Source: a virus. From it: 22,565 nucleotides of DNA. A program made the position numbers and the translations under genes. The stretch spans positions 1 through 22,565 of the IMG/VR virus record IMGVR_UViG_3300004460_000221; one strand, given 5' to 3'. Position 1 is the first letter of the stretch; every line of letters begins with the position of its first letter. The notes under the pieces were generated by a model, which saw only the letters and a list, made by a program, of their open reading frames with translations, did not search any database and had not been told where the DNA came from. Positions 15,610-22,354 of this stretch are shown piece by piece.

Positions 15610-16088
15610 ATTTTTTGCTTTATTATTTCCTTTGCTTTTTTGATTGCATTATACACCGATTTAACCGGTATATTTGTGACCTCACTCACTTTGCGATATG
15701 ATCCATGTATTGAGTACAGGTTAAGCAGCTCAGCATTGTACCAGTACACATTTTTAATCTCAGTCGAACAACTGTCAAGTAAATCATGATAATTACTTGA
15801 CTCACTCTCAATGTCTGGAATGGTATCAACATCACTATGCTTTGATAACTGGTGAAGTGTAAGGAATCCTGAACGATTACTAAATACGCTATTGGATATT
15901 ATTTTTACCACAAAGTATCTCAGCTGTTTTTTGTTGTGTAAATCAATGATAAATTGATCAGACTTTTCAAGCAATACCGCAAATGCATATTGTTTCAAAT
16001 CATCTTGCAACTCTACTGGTCGAATTTTAGATATCAACTCGTTGACTTCTTTTGATTGGTAGAGCTCAGAGATGATATCGTTTTTCAT
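15600..16088 (-). CDS. Sigma-factor-like DNA-binding protein (162 aa)
   Basis: The start is ATG at 16086-16088; the frame extends three codons to a TTG. The C-terminus (YSIHGSYRKVSEVTNIPVKS and the following helix YNAIKKAKEII) reads like a sigma region 4 helix-turn-helix. The helical N-terminal part, with LKQYAFAVLLEKSDQFIIDL and QLRYFVVKIISNSVF, resembles a shrunken region 2 that would contact RNA polymerase and the -10 element. Compact ECF-like proteins of this kind are found in Bacteroidota phages. The gene precedes the packaging and virion genes, so activation of late transcription is an attractive role. Sequence divergence is high, and a plain HTH regulator is the alternative. Confidence 0.6.
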   Translation of the reverse strand: MKNDIISELYQSKEVNELISKIRPVELQDDLKQYAFAVLLEKSDQFIIDLHNKKQLRYFVVKIISNSVFSNRSGFLTLHQLSKHSDVDTIPDIESESSNYHDLLDSCSTEIKNVYWYNAELLNLYSIHGSYRKVSEVTNIPVKSVYNAIKKAKEIIKQKIWK

Positions 16089-16093
16089 CAATA

Positions 16094-16219
16094 TCAAATC
16101 TCGATAATATTTTTGAGATTTCCATTGTTTTCATCACTTATTTTTTCACCTATTTTAATTGCTTGCAAAATATCATCTGCAACAATAGCAACCTCAATTG
16201 TCAAAATATATGTACTCAT
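16094..16219 (-). CDS. Small ORF, 41 aa, between two coupled genes
   Basis: On the minus strand an ATG at 16217-16219 opens a 41-residue frame (MSTYILTIEVAIVADDILQA and onward) ending with TGA at 16094-16096. It overlaps the end of the 119-aa gene by 26 bases, and its stop lies 5 bases before the ATG of the sigma-like gene, so it exactly fills the only space between them. The predicted fold is a strand (YILTIEVAIV) followed by a helix (DDILQAIKIGEKI), with a charged C-terminus. I do not recognise it. The tight fit and protein-like composition make it likely to be real; no function can be given. Confidence 0.6.
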   Translation of the reverse strand: MSTYILTIEVAIVADDILQAIKIGEKISDENNGNLKNIIEI

Positions 16220-16553
16220 AAATGTCCGGTTTTCTATTTATTCTTTCAAGTGCTTGTTTTCTTTTAAAATCATTATCAATGCAAAAATCCTCAATTGTTT
16301 CCCAAATATCACCAGTTTTACGATTTTTTACACCTTTTATATTTTTGTGATATATGAATATTAACTCACCATTACAAAATAGTTTGTGAACTCCTTTGTT
16401 ACTAATCATTTCTTTCATCAAAATTATTGCCTCTTTTGGCTCAACTGATGTTGAAACAAATCTGTATTGTTGTTGGTGTTGTGAACTTTTTAAATGATAT
16501 CGGTAAATTGGCTTACCGAACCATTTCGGATTGATTATATCGATTTTTGCCAT
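16194..16553 (-). CDS. Hypothetical protein (119 aa)
   Basis: The protein begins MAKIDIINPKWFGKPIYRY and is basic, with no signal peptide or membrane helix. A helical stretch (EPKEAIILMKEMISNKG) is followed by strand-like LFCNGELIFIYH and a polar segment (KNRKTGDIWETIEDFC). The C-terminus is rich in Lys, Arg and Tyr. I do not recognise the family. It is the first gene after the 122-base AT-rich intergenic region, so its promoter, if any, would lie in 16554-16675. The start follows an A/G-rich leader (AAGAAGTAAGAAAATG). Downstream, it is coupled to the 41-aa ORF. Confidence 0.7.
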   Translation of the reverse strand: MAKIDIINPKWFGKPIYRYHLKSSQHQQQYRFVSTSVEPKEAIILMKEMISNKGVHKLFCNGELIFIYHKNIKGVKNRKTGDIWETIEDFCIDNDFKRKQALERINRKPDIYEYIYFDN

Positions 16554-16675
16554 TTTCTTACTTCTTTATTATTATTATATTTATTTACTTTAGATAAAAA
16601 AAGATAAATAATCGATACTATCGATACGGAATTAAATTTATCTATTGATTATCAACGCATTATAACCGACCGATT
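16554..16675. promoter_or_regulatory. AT-rich intergenic region, candidate control region or replication origin
   Basis: This 122-base gap is one of the two longest in the window and is extremely AT-rich. It separates the primase-helicase gene from the next operon and contains the perfect ATCGATA-C-TATCGAT palindrome. On the minus strand a TATAAT-like hexamer is present (16659-16664), but no convincing -35 or Bacteroidota-type TTTG element precedes it. No ORF worth calling is present. An operator/promoter or an origin are both plausible. Confidence 0.45.
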
Positions 16676-16690
16676 TTAAAATAAATCGGT
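16669..16690. repeat. Perfect 8-bp inverted repeat at the end of the primase gene
   Basis: ACCGATTT (16669-16676) and AAATCGGT (16683-16690) are exact inverted repeats around a 6-base loop. The primase stop codon (16676-16678) spans the stem-loop boundary. On the minus strand there is no T-run after the stem, so it is not a standard intrinsic terminator in the phage direction. It contains ACCGAT/ATCGGT hexamers related to the neighbouring site cluster. Confidence 0.6.
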
Positions 16691-19048
16691 TTTTACATCA
16701 CCTAAATCGATACTATCGGTCTGCATTGGTTCCCACACATCAGCTTTTTTCCCAATCTTAAATTCCTTAATGCCATTATTTTGATGATTTTTCCTATCGA
16801 TGAAATCGATTTCAATAATCTTACAACCGATTTCCAAACCCTTTTTAAATCGTTTTAGTGAATATTCTTTTTTGTCAAGCTCAAACCTTTGCATGTAATT
16901 TTTCCATTCATCAGTCATCAATTTCCACTCACCCTGTTGCTCAATTAGGTCATTTAAGTACTCCAAAAAGTCCTCACCGAATTGCTGTTTGATTTGTTTT
17001 TTGCGAAGTTTGTCACTGTTATTTACCGACTTTACACCTTTGTTTAGGTACAATTTAACGCAGTAAAACATCAGATTGTAAAACTTTTGCCACTCATCGT
17101 TATCCCACTCATCAAATAATTTATGCCCAAAGTGATCCAGTGGTGTGCGCTGACTGGAGAAATATGGAGCGAACTCCAATACTCTCTGCCTGCGCTTTGC
17201 ATGCTCTGCGTTATTTGCTATGGAGTAATTTGTTGTAAATGCAATCTTTGGACTCTCAGCATAGGTTAAGAATAGCTCATCTTTATTTTTCTTCTCGATG
17301 GTCATACCCTCAGTAATTGTCGGATAGTACTTTTCAAAGTCCACATTTTTTGGGCAGTCCTCAATCACAACGAGTTTTGTGCCCAATGATACGCGTTGAA
17401 ACGCAAATGTCTTATCCGGCTTAAAGTTTTTGCCATCTATGCGCACCGTTGGTATTAGCTTACTAATTGCCTGAAAAAATATGCCTTTACCTGTACCGCC
17501 TCCCTTTGCCTCATCATCAGTCTCCTCAGCGAGTATTGGAGCGAATGGCTTTGATGGATCCTTATAAGAATGCAGGATGTAACCTATCAAAGTCATTGCA
17601 TACTCAATACGCTCAGGATCATCACCATTAGTGAGCTTTATAAACTCATAATACTTTGCCATTGATGGCTCAAACTCATCATTGATGTACACATCAAAAT
17701 CAATTATCTGTGAGCTCCATATTGCCTCATTAATGCTGCCATATTTGATAAGTGATATGTTACCCTTATTGATGACACAAATGCCATTATTAAACGGAAA
17801 ATAGCATGTGTCGGATTTATCTCGTAGTATCTTAATATCTGACCGCTCGATGTACTCAAAGAATGCATCGTTAAAAATGCTATTAGTCTGCCTGATGATT
17901 GCCTCCATGACATCATAATGACCGGCATCAATGAGCTTTGTTTTAATGTACTTTTTTAAATCCTCAGCAAATACCTCACTTACTTTTTTATTGTCAATAT
18001 GTATAAGTCGGTACACGCCTGACTTATTATCGTGAAAATACAATTGATAATGGTTTTGATATAACCATTGTTGAAGGTTATATTTTTGCAGTTGTACAGC
18101 TCCTGATTTGCTATAAGTCCAAAACCATCCTGAGTCATTTTTCTCGCCGTAAATGTCACCCAATTGCTTACTGGCTTTTTTCCAATCACCTTTGCACTCC
18201 AGCATTGTATATACTCCGAATGGATTGTATCCTTTTGTCTCAAAATCTGATGATGTTGTGTGTACATAAAAGATACGCGTATCAGTAAATAGTACCGCAC
18301 TGGTTGCGCTGGTTGTGTTGCCCGGCCTTAAAAAATAAAGCTTGTTATCATGTTGACTGACTTGTTTCCACCCATGCTTTTCAAGTAATGCAACCACATC
18401 ACCGCGCCTATTGTAATCATCCCATACTGTGAGCTTATCATTATTGTGCGGTATGGTCGGCTGCTTGATGGTATCAACTATTTCATTGAAACTGCGCGCA
18501 ATGCTCAGAAGTGTGTCGCGCTCATCAATTGTGATGACTGGTATCTCATTTAATTGGATGGGCTTGTAGCCAATTGTTGGAGGAGCAATAACATAGCCGC
18601 CATCACCGCGTGTCTCAATCAAAACGCATTGCTTAACATTTGGATTGTCATTTATTTCATCATCATTTGCCGGCCTTTCTGCAAGCTTTTGATTGCCTTC
18701 GATGCACTCACATCGGTAGTAAATATGGTAACCCTTTGACTTTGTCTCGACAATTAGCAGCCGGCTCAACAGCTCACGATTTGCCTCCATTATTTTCTCC
18801 ATGTAATGGTCGAAGTTGATGCCATATTTGCAATCCACATCAATGACCTCCAAGTTTCCTGATATCGCTCCGCAGATGATGGCAATGCCCTGCACTTTCG
18901 GATGTGCAAACATTGCCTCAAGTTGATGATCTGTCGGTATGTTTGTCTGGTATTGTTTCCATGATCCTATTGATCGTTTGGTGTTGTCAGTTGCTGTTAC
19001 TGAGAGTCCTTTGCTTTTGTAGGTTTTCGCTGATTGAAGTAAGCTCAT
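16676..19048 (-). CDS. Primase-polymerase with SF3-type helicase (790 aa)
   Basis: This is probably the phage replicative primase and helicase in one chain. The N-terminal half has the prim-pol pattern: EVIDVDCK with D70 and D72, KGYHIYY with H108, and ETRGDGGYVIAPPT at 145-158. The C-terminal half is a D5/SF3-like AAA+ helicase: Walker A GGGTGKG at 516-522, Walker B VVIEDC (E563, D564), an AFTTN sensor motif at 603-607, and arginines in AKRRQR (R619/R620). The middle, about 200-450, links the two and is less recognisable. It starts at ATG 19046-19048 inside the end of the VRR-NUC gene, a 62-base overlap. The end is followed by the repeat cluster and AT-rich intergenic region, which may be an origin. 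Confidence 0.88.
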   Translation of the reverse strand: MSLLQSAKTYKSKGLSVTATDNTKRSIGSWKQYQTNIPTDHQLEAMFAHPKVQGIAIICGAISGNLEVIDVDCKYGINFDHYMEKIMEANRELLSRLLIVETKSKGYHIYYRCECIEGNQKLAERPANDDEINDNPNVKQCVLIETRGDGGYVIAPPTIGYKPIQLNEIPVITIDERDTLLSIARSFNEIVDTIKQPTIPHNNDKLTVWDDYNRRGDVVALLEKHGWKQVSQHDNKLYFLRPGNTTSATSAVLFTDTRIFYVHTTSSDFETKGYNPFGVYTMLECKGDWKKASKQLGDIYGEKNDSGWFWTYSKSGAVQLQKYNLQQWLYQNHYQLYFHDNKSGVYRLIHIDNKKVSEVFAEDLKKYIKTKLIDAGHYDVMEAIIRQTNSIFNDAFFEYIERSDIKILRDKSDTCYFPFNNGICVINKGNISLIKYGSINEAIWSSQIIDFDVYINDEFEPSMAKYYEFIKLTNGDDPERIEYAMTLIGYILHSYKDPSKPFAPILAEETDDEAKGGGTGKGIFFQAISKLIPTVRIDGKNFKPDKTFAFQRVSLGTKLVVIEDCPKNVDFEKYYPTITEGMTIEKKNKDELFLTYAESPKIAFTTNYSIANNAEHAKRRQRVLEFAPYFSSQRTPLDHFGHKLFDEWDNDEWQKFYNLMFYCVKLYLNKGVKSVNNSDKLRKKQIKQQFGEDFLEYLNDLIEQQGEWKLMTDEWKNYMQRFELDKKEYSLKRFKKGLEIGCKIIEIDFIDRKNHQNNGIKEFKIGKKADVWEPMQTDSIDLGDVKTDLF

Positions 19049-19298
19049 TTTTAAAATGTGTTAGGGATGATGTGATGATAACAGGGTGACCGTTATCGAT
19101 TAGTTGTTTATGTCTATATTTTTGCAGCTCCGATACTTTTCCTGTTGCTGACTTGACCTCGATGAATAATGCTGTGCCGCGAATCAGTACCATAAGATCA
19201 GGGAACCCATTTTTGTTGCACTGGATGATTTTGACAACATAGAAACCGAGTCGCTCGATGTACTCAATTATCTGCCTTTGTATGACTGCCTCTCTCAT
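18987..19298 (-). CDS. VRR-NUC domain nuclease (103 aa)
   Basis: The protein is a minimal VRR-NUC nuclease of the PD-(D/E)xK superfamily. Residues 31-34 read GFPD (D34), 46-50 IEVKS (E47, K49), and Q59 lies in the following ELQKYR helix, giving the full set of catalytic positions. An N-terminal helix (REAVIQRQIIEYIERLGF) precedes them. Stand-alone VRR-NUC proteins are common in phages and are thought to cut branched DNA such as Holliday junctions, which would serve recombination or clean DNA before packaging. It overlaps the previous gene by 35 bases and the primase gene by 62, so all are probably translated together. The last 20 residues are polar and outside the domain. Confidence 0.87.
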   Translation of the reverse strand: MREAVIQRQIIEYIERLGFYVVKIIQCNKNGFPDLMVLIRGTALFIEVKSATGKVSELQKYRHKQLIDNGHPVIITSSLTHFKNELTSISENLQKQRTLSNSN

Positions 19299-19509
19299 TT
19301 AACAATTTTTCATTTTGTGGTATGAAGTCAGTGCCTCTGCCTCCTACCTTATTAATAAAGTCAACCTCAACTTTTGCGCTGTTGATGATCACCTGTGCGA
19401 CATCAGCAATGGCCTTTGCTCTGTCTAAATCGAGCGGCTTATCTTCATCCATTAGGTTCTCAATAGTTGCAAAAAGATGGTTGCGTAAATCTTCAATTTT
19501 GTTTCTCAT
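19264..19509 (-). CDS. Conserved phage-type hypothetical protein (81 aa)
   Basis: The protein starts MRNKIEDLRNHLFATIENL and contains the stretch LDLDRAKAIADVAQVIINSA followed by KVEVDFINKVGG. I recognise this pattern, HLFATxExL then RAKAIADVAQVIINxAKVEVD, from short proteins in many phages and prophages, including proteobacterial ones. The function is unknown. It is predicted to be two or three helices with no cysteines or catalytic motif. It overlaps the HNH gene by 17 bases and the VRR-NUC gene by 35, which places it inside the recombination operon. Presence of the same short family in distant hosts suggests it moves with replication and nuclease genes. Confidence 0.8.
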   Translation of the reverse strand: MRNKIEDLRNHLFATIENLMDEDKPLDLDRAKAIADVAQVIINSAKVEVDFINKVGGRGTDFIPQNEKLLNERGSHTKADN

Positions 19510-20104
19510 TGATTTGTTTTTTTAGTTTGCTTATTAATTTGATTGTGCTTTTTATTTCCTCCGGATATCTTTGAATTGTGTTGCGAATCATGTTCTCATG
19601 CACTGTTATCATCTCTAAATTTTGGATGTCAAAGTTAAGCTTGTTTTTGTCTTTAAATACAATTATGTAACCATCAGGTATCTTGCCGTTGTGTTTCTCC
19701 CAAACAACGCGATGTTTCAGCTGATAATTACCCTTTGATATTCTTACTTTGATATAGCCATCTTTAGTAACAACTTCATGGCCATCATACATATCATTGT
19801 GTGGGCTGCTACCTTTCTTAAACATGGTCGCTTTAACTTTCTCATAAAGTCCTGCCGGCATTTTTTGTCCTTTGTTTGCCGGTGTATGTCCATTTAGAAA
19901 CCTGCTTTTTGCTCCATATATACGGAGCTTATCTGCCTCTATTTTTAAAATGGCCTCCATGTACTCAGGGCTCTTTTTTAAATTTTGATAATGTGCCCGG
20001 TTGTAAACTTGTGAAATTGTTAGCCCGATATTTTGTGCAATGTCTTTTGTTGACATGGTTGCATAATGCTGTGTGATATATGCTTTTTGTTGTTCTGGTG
20101 TCAT
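19493..20104 (-). CDS. HTH-HNH endonuclease-like protein (203 aa)
   Basis: The start chosen is ATG 20102-20104, which overlaps the stop of the small upstream ORF as ATGA and follows an A-rich leader; an open frame continues to 20215 but with no supporting context. Residues 14-42 form an HTH (STKDIAQNIGLTISQVYNRA). Two similar short motifs follow, NGHTPANKG and KKGSSPHND, like NUMOD-type linkers. The HNH core is at about 128-170: LKHRVVWEKHNGKIPDG, then IIVFKDKNKLNF, then IQNLEMIT. The usual central His before the D of the HNH_3 pattern is Phe150 here. I recall the same IFKD variant in other Bacteroidota phage HNH proteins, so it may be a subfamily trait. A homing-type or packaging-related nicking role is possible. 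Confidence 0.8.
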   Translation of the reverse strand: MTPEQQKAYITQHYATMSTKDIAQNIGLTISQVYNRAHYQNLKKSPEYMEAILKIEADKLRIYGAKSRFLNGHTPANKGQKMPAGLYEKVKATMFKKGSSPHNDMYDGHEVVTKDGYIKVRISKGNYQLKHRVVWEKHNGKIPDGYIIVFKDKNKLNFDIQNLEMITVHENMIRNTIQRYPEEIKSTIKLISKLKKQINEKQN

Positions 20105-20238
20105 AGTCGCTTTATTTTTAGGATGATTAATGCTGTCCATCTGTGACCGTTGCGATAGTACCGTTCCCAGTACCAAACATGATGTCGTGTGCGTTTGATT
20201 TTGTATTTGTACCAAGTACTAAAATTGAGCCAAATCAT
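20101..20238 (-). CDS. Tiny Trp- and Arg-rich ORF (45 aa)
   Basis: A minus-strand frame opens with ATG at 20236-20238, 18 bases before the helicase stop ends, after the A-rich context CATACTTTAAAA. It ends with TGA at 20101-20103, overlapping the HNH start as ATGA. The 45 residues include five Trp and many Arg, Lys and Tyr (for example HHVWYWERYYRNGHRW), giving a strongly basic, aromatic peptide with a hydrophobic-basic C-terminus (ALIILKIKRL). The tight start and stop overlaps are what a real coupled gene would show. I do not recognise it. A DNA-binding or small inhibitory peptide is imaginable, but nothing in the sequence proves it; chance is still possible for 45 codons. Confidence 0.5.
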   Translation of the reverse strand: MIWLNFSTWYKYKIKRTRHHVWYWERYYRNGHRWTALIILKIKRL

Positions 20239-21475
20239 TTTTAAAGTATGAGAGTGTGTAATTTTTTTTGTTGCTGACTGTCTCGTATATTTTATCCTCA
20301 ATGCCATCCTGAGCGAATATCCAATGTACATTGGCTGGATCTTTGCGATCCTTTGATTGCAGTCGAGCGCGCACCTGAAAATAAGTAACAGCTGAGAAAT
20401 CAATGTTGTAACATATCAGGCAGTCCGCTTTGCTTAAATTTATGCCCTCACGGCCACTTATGAACTGCGACAAGTACACAACATTTGCATCAGTAGTGTT
20501 AAAATCCTCAGGGCTAAATGCTGTGCGGTAACCATGCATTTGTAGATATGCTTTGATAGCTGTCTCCTCATGTTTAAACTTATAAAATATTGCCATCTTT
20601 TTACCTTTAAAGTTATTGATGATATACAATATTTTCGACTCATCCAACAGCGCGCCTCCGACTTTTGCATTTGGTGATGCATCATAGATAACAGTGCCTG
20701 AGTATAATTGATGCAGCTTTTGCATTAACTTCACCTCAGTGTCTGCCTCGATGATATCACCATCCTTACCAGTTAGCACTCTTTTGATTTTCAGCTCACG
20801 ACAAACTTTGTAGGTTTTATCACTCATCTTAACATGATGAATATGCTCTTGCACCAGTTGCTCAAATCCTGCCTCATCCTGAGTATAGCTAAGAAATAAG
20901 TCACCGCAAACCTCCATTATTTTATCCTGCAATGCATGACTGTAGTCATTTGTCTCGCGGTTAAAAAAATACTTTTTGCGGATGTCAATATATTTTTTTG
21001 CCCATTGATAAAAATTTACCTCCTCAAATGGTGAGTATGAGTTGATCCAAAATTGATGATATAGCTGCGAGTATGACTCCGGTGATGGTGTGCCGGATAG
21101 GTAAATGATAGGTTTATTTTTACAGAGCTTTTTTAGCAGCTTTGTGCGGCTTGCAGGTAATGGGAACTGACCGAGTGTATGCGCCTCATCGCAGATGATG
21201 ATATCAAAATCCTCTTTGATTTTGTACAGTTGTTCGTAATTGCTCACAAATAAGCTATATTTGTAATCAGTTTGCTCAAAGTCACTCATGATGGATGAGA
21301 TGGCTTTTTTCTTTGTCAAGAATAAAACGCGCTGAGCACCATAAAGATGGCATGTATGTAATGCTGTGATGGTCTTACCTGTGCGCACCTGCATTGATAA
21401 GTATGCGATGTAACGCTTTCTGAGCATATCTGTGGCTATGATGGCAATGTCTTGCTGGTATTGTCTAAGCTGCAT
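20219..21475 (-). CDS. SNF2/DEAH-type SF2 helicase (418 aa)
   Basis: The full set of SF2 motifs is visible: a Q-like start QLRQYQQD, Walker A MQVRTGKT (28-35), motif II DEAH (96-99), motif III LSGTPSPE (126-133), motif V-like ISGREGINLSKAD (339-351) and motif VI QVRARLQSKDR (367-377). This places it with the SNF2/ERCC3-like phage helicases that move on double-stranded DNA and often accompany VRR-NUC nucleases and primases. At 418 residues it is a compact form with no visible extra domain. A role in replication fork restart or recombination fits. It overlaps the upstream 63-aa gene by 11 bases. The neighbours downstream are the tiny ORF and the HNH gene. Confidence 0.9.
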   Translation of the reverse strand: MQLRQYQQDIAIIATDMLRKRYIAYLSMQVRTGKTITALHTCHLYGAQRVLFLTKKKAISSIMSDFEQTDYKYSLFVSNYEQLYKIKEDFDIIICDEAHTLGQFPLPASRTKLLKKLCKNKPIIYLSGTPSPESYSQLYHQFWINSYSPFEEVNFYQWAKKYIDIRKKYFFNRETNDYSHALQDKIMEVCGDLFLSYTQDEAGFEQLVQEHIHHVKMSDKTYKVCRELKIKRVLTGKDGDIIEADTEVKLMQKLHQLYSGTVIYDASPNAKVGGALLDESKILYIINNFKGKKMAIFYKFKHEETAIKAYLQMHGYRTAFSPEDFNTTDANVVYLSQFISGREGINLSKADCLICYNIDFSAVTYFQVRARLQSKDRKDPANVHWIFAQDGIEDKIYETVSNKKNYTLSYFKNDLAQF

Positions 21476-21656
21476 TTGTGGCGATTTTATCGATGGCGAT
21501 TGAGATACCTAAGTTAACCATATCAATGAGCAAATCATCAGTTTTCTCAATTTGTATTGTGATATAGTTGCAATCTTGATTGTATGTAATGACTTTAAAA
21601 TTGATACCTGTTGTTTTTAGGTATCGAAAATATTTAACAGGGAATGTGTATTGCAT
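21465..21656 (-). CDS. Hypothetical protein (63 aa)
   Basis: The start chosen is ATG at 21654-21656, after an A-rich leader (AACAACCAAAAACAAATCAA), giving MQYTFPVKYFRYLKTTGI. A longer frame from 21713 would add 19 residues (MKSSSPHSLPIFKQPKTNQ), but its start lacks the A-rich context and it would run through a potential RNA structure. The short form has beta-prone segments (FKVITYNQ, YITIQIEK) and a helical C-terminal half (LLIDMVNLGISIAIDKI). I do not recognise it. It overlaps the helicase gene by 11 bases, so it is probably translated with it. Confidence 0.6.
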   Translation of the reverse strand: MQYTFPVKYFRYLKTTGINFKVITYNQDCNYITIQIEKTDDLLIDMVNLGISIAIDKIATNAA

Positions 21657-21683
21657 TTGATTTGTTTTTGGTTGTTTAAAAAT

Positions 21684-21772
21684 AGGCAGTGAGTGTGGTG
21701 AGCTGCTTTTCATTCACTCATTCTGGTACCAGTTGTGCCAGTCTTTTAATTAGATGAACCCTTTCACTGCCT
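21684..21772. other. Candidate structured RNA or long hairpin in the SSB-helicase gap
   Basis: AGGCAGTGA (21684-21692) and TCACTGCCT (21764-21772) are exact 9-base inverted repeats about 70 bases apart. Inside lie the palindrome CTGGTACCAG (21723-21732) and a possible smaller stem, CTGGTAC with GTGCCAG. On the minus strand the outer stem is followed by ATTTTT. It could be a terminator with a folded loop, an RNA processing site or a leader for the next gene. Confidence 0.4.
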
Positions 21773-21779
21773 GTGTTAC

Positions 21780-22325
21780 TTAAAATGGTGCCTCGTTGCT
21801 GAATAACTGATTGACCATGTTTTCAAGGAATTCCATCATGTCAGAGTCATCCCATGTGTCTTTACCTTTTACCTTAATTTTTTTAAGATCAGGTAGTCCA
21901 TTTCGGTTGTCTTTGGTAAATGCCCATTTGAGCGCGGTACCATTTTGACTCACAAAGATTGTGGCTTTCTTTTTGTCTCCGATAGTTTGCAGCTTTGGTG
22001 ACAATGACACTGGCTTTGATAAGTCAACATTTGGCAAAGTCTTTAAGAATGCGGCTGCATATCCTGATGAGTAACCAAATGATAGGATAGCTGTTGAGTC
22101 ATCATCCTGCAAAGTCACCTCCCAATTTTTGCCGTAGTCGGTTTCCTTTGTTGTGATGCTGGTAATGATACCCTCCCATCCTGAGTAAAATTCCTCGTGT
22201 ACTGTGTTGCCCATTTTGTTAACTCGTTCAACTGAGGTTGCAGTTGGAGCAGATACGCGGCGGCAGATTTTGCCATCAGTGATGGTCAAAAATGTAAGTG
22301 CGGCAGATTTGTTAATGGCTCCCAT
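21780..22325 (-). CDS. Single-stranded DNA-binding-like protein (181 aa)
   Basis: The protein probably coats single-stranded DNA during replication. The N-terminus (ALTFLTITDGKICRRV) and the core (EEFYSGWEGIITSITTKETD then YGKNWEVTLQDDD) are beta-rich in the way of an OB fold. The end, SNEAPF, resembles the acidic PF tip with which bacterial SSBs recruit partner proteins. A GKDTWDDSDMMEFLENM stretch (154-170) adds the acidic helical region before the tip. I recall this family from Bacteroidota phages, where it sits with primase, helicase and nuclease genes, as here. The fold call is inferred; no direct motif proves binding. The start is ATG at 22323-22325. A 66-base gap follows to the next possible start. 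Confidence 0.65.
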   Translation of the reverse strand: MGAINKSAALTFLTITDGKICRRVSAPTATSVERVNKMGNTVHEEFYSGWEGIITSITTKETDYGKNWEVTLQDDDSTAILSFGYSSGYAAAFLKTLPNVDLSKPVSLSPKLQTIGDKKKATIFVSQNGTALKWAFTKDNRNGLPDLKKIKVKGKDTWDDSDMMEFLENMVNQLFSNEAPF

Positions 22326-22354
22326 AATTGTAAATGATAGTAAGATATCAGCTT

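Larger units (their letters stand above)
16539..16831. repeat. Cluster of ATCGAT/ACCGAT hexamers, including three ATCGAT-N3-ATCGAT-type sites
   Basis: Three 15-base sites share one layout: 16611-16625 (ATCGATACTATCGAT, a perfect 7+1+7 palindrome), 16706-16720 (same but ending ATCGGT) and 16796-16810 (ATCGATGAAATCGAT). Their starts are 95 and 90 bases apart, near nine helical turns. Further hexamers occur at 16539-16544, 16669-16674, 16685-16690 and 16826-16831. Two of the three sites lie in the 3' end of the primase gene and one in the intergenic region. The arrangement is typical of operators or origin iterons. Part of it could reflect Ile-Asp codons in the primase. Confidence 0.6.

Noticed and set aside
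16056-16364. Plus-strand 102-codon frame over the sigma-like and 119-aa gene junction
   Set aside because: It is Ile/Phe-rich, opposite three minus-strand frames that chain together with tight overlaps; it looks like an antisense shadow.
16669-16690. Inverted repeat read as an intrinsic terminator for the primase gene
   Set aside because: No T-run follows it on the minus strand; the T-run is on the plus-strand side, where there is no gene to terminate.
20105-20215. N-terminal extension of the HNH gene to 20215
   Set aside because: The extension lies over the tiny Trp-rich ORF, has no protein-like pattern, and the ATG at 20104 has both an A-rich leader and an ATGA overlap.
21684-21772. tRNA gene
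   Set aside because: The length and acceptor-like stem are suggestive, but no T-arm, anticodon arm or D-arm consensus fits on either strand.
21714-21830. Open minus-strand frame with a helical-looking end (VHLIKRLAQLVPE) between the SSB-like gene and the next gene
   Set aside because: The frame has no ATG, GTG or TTG start after its upstream stop, and the SSB-like gene has a natural PF end. A frameshift extension is possible but unsupported.
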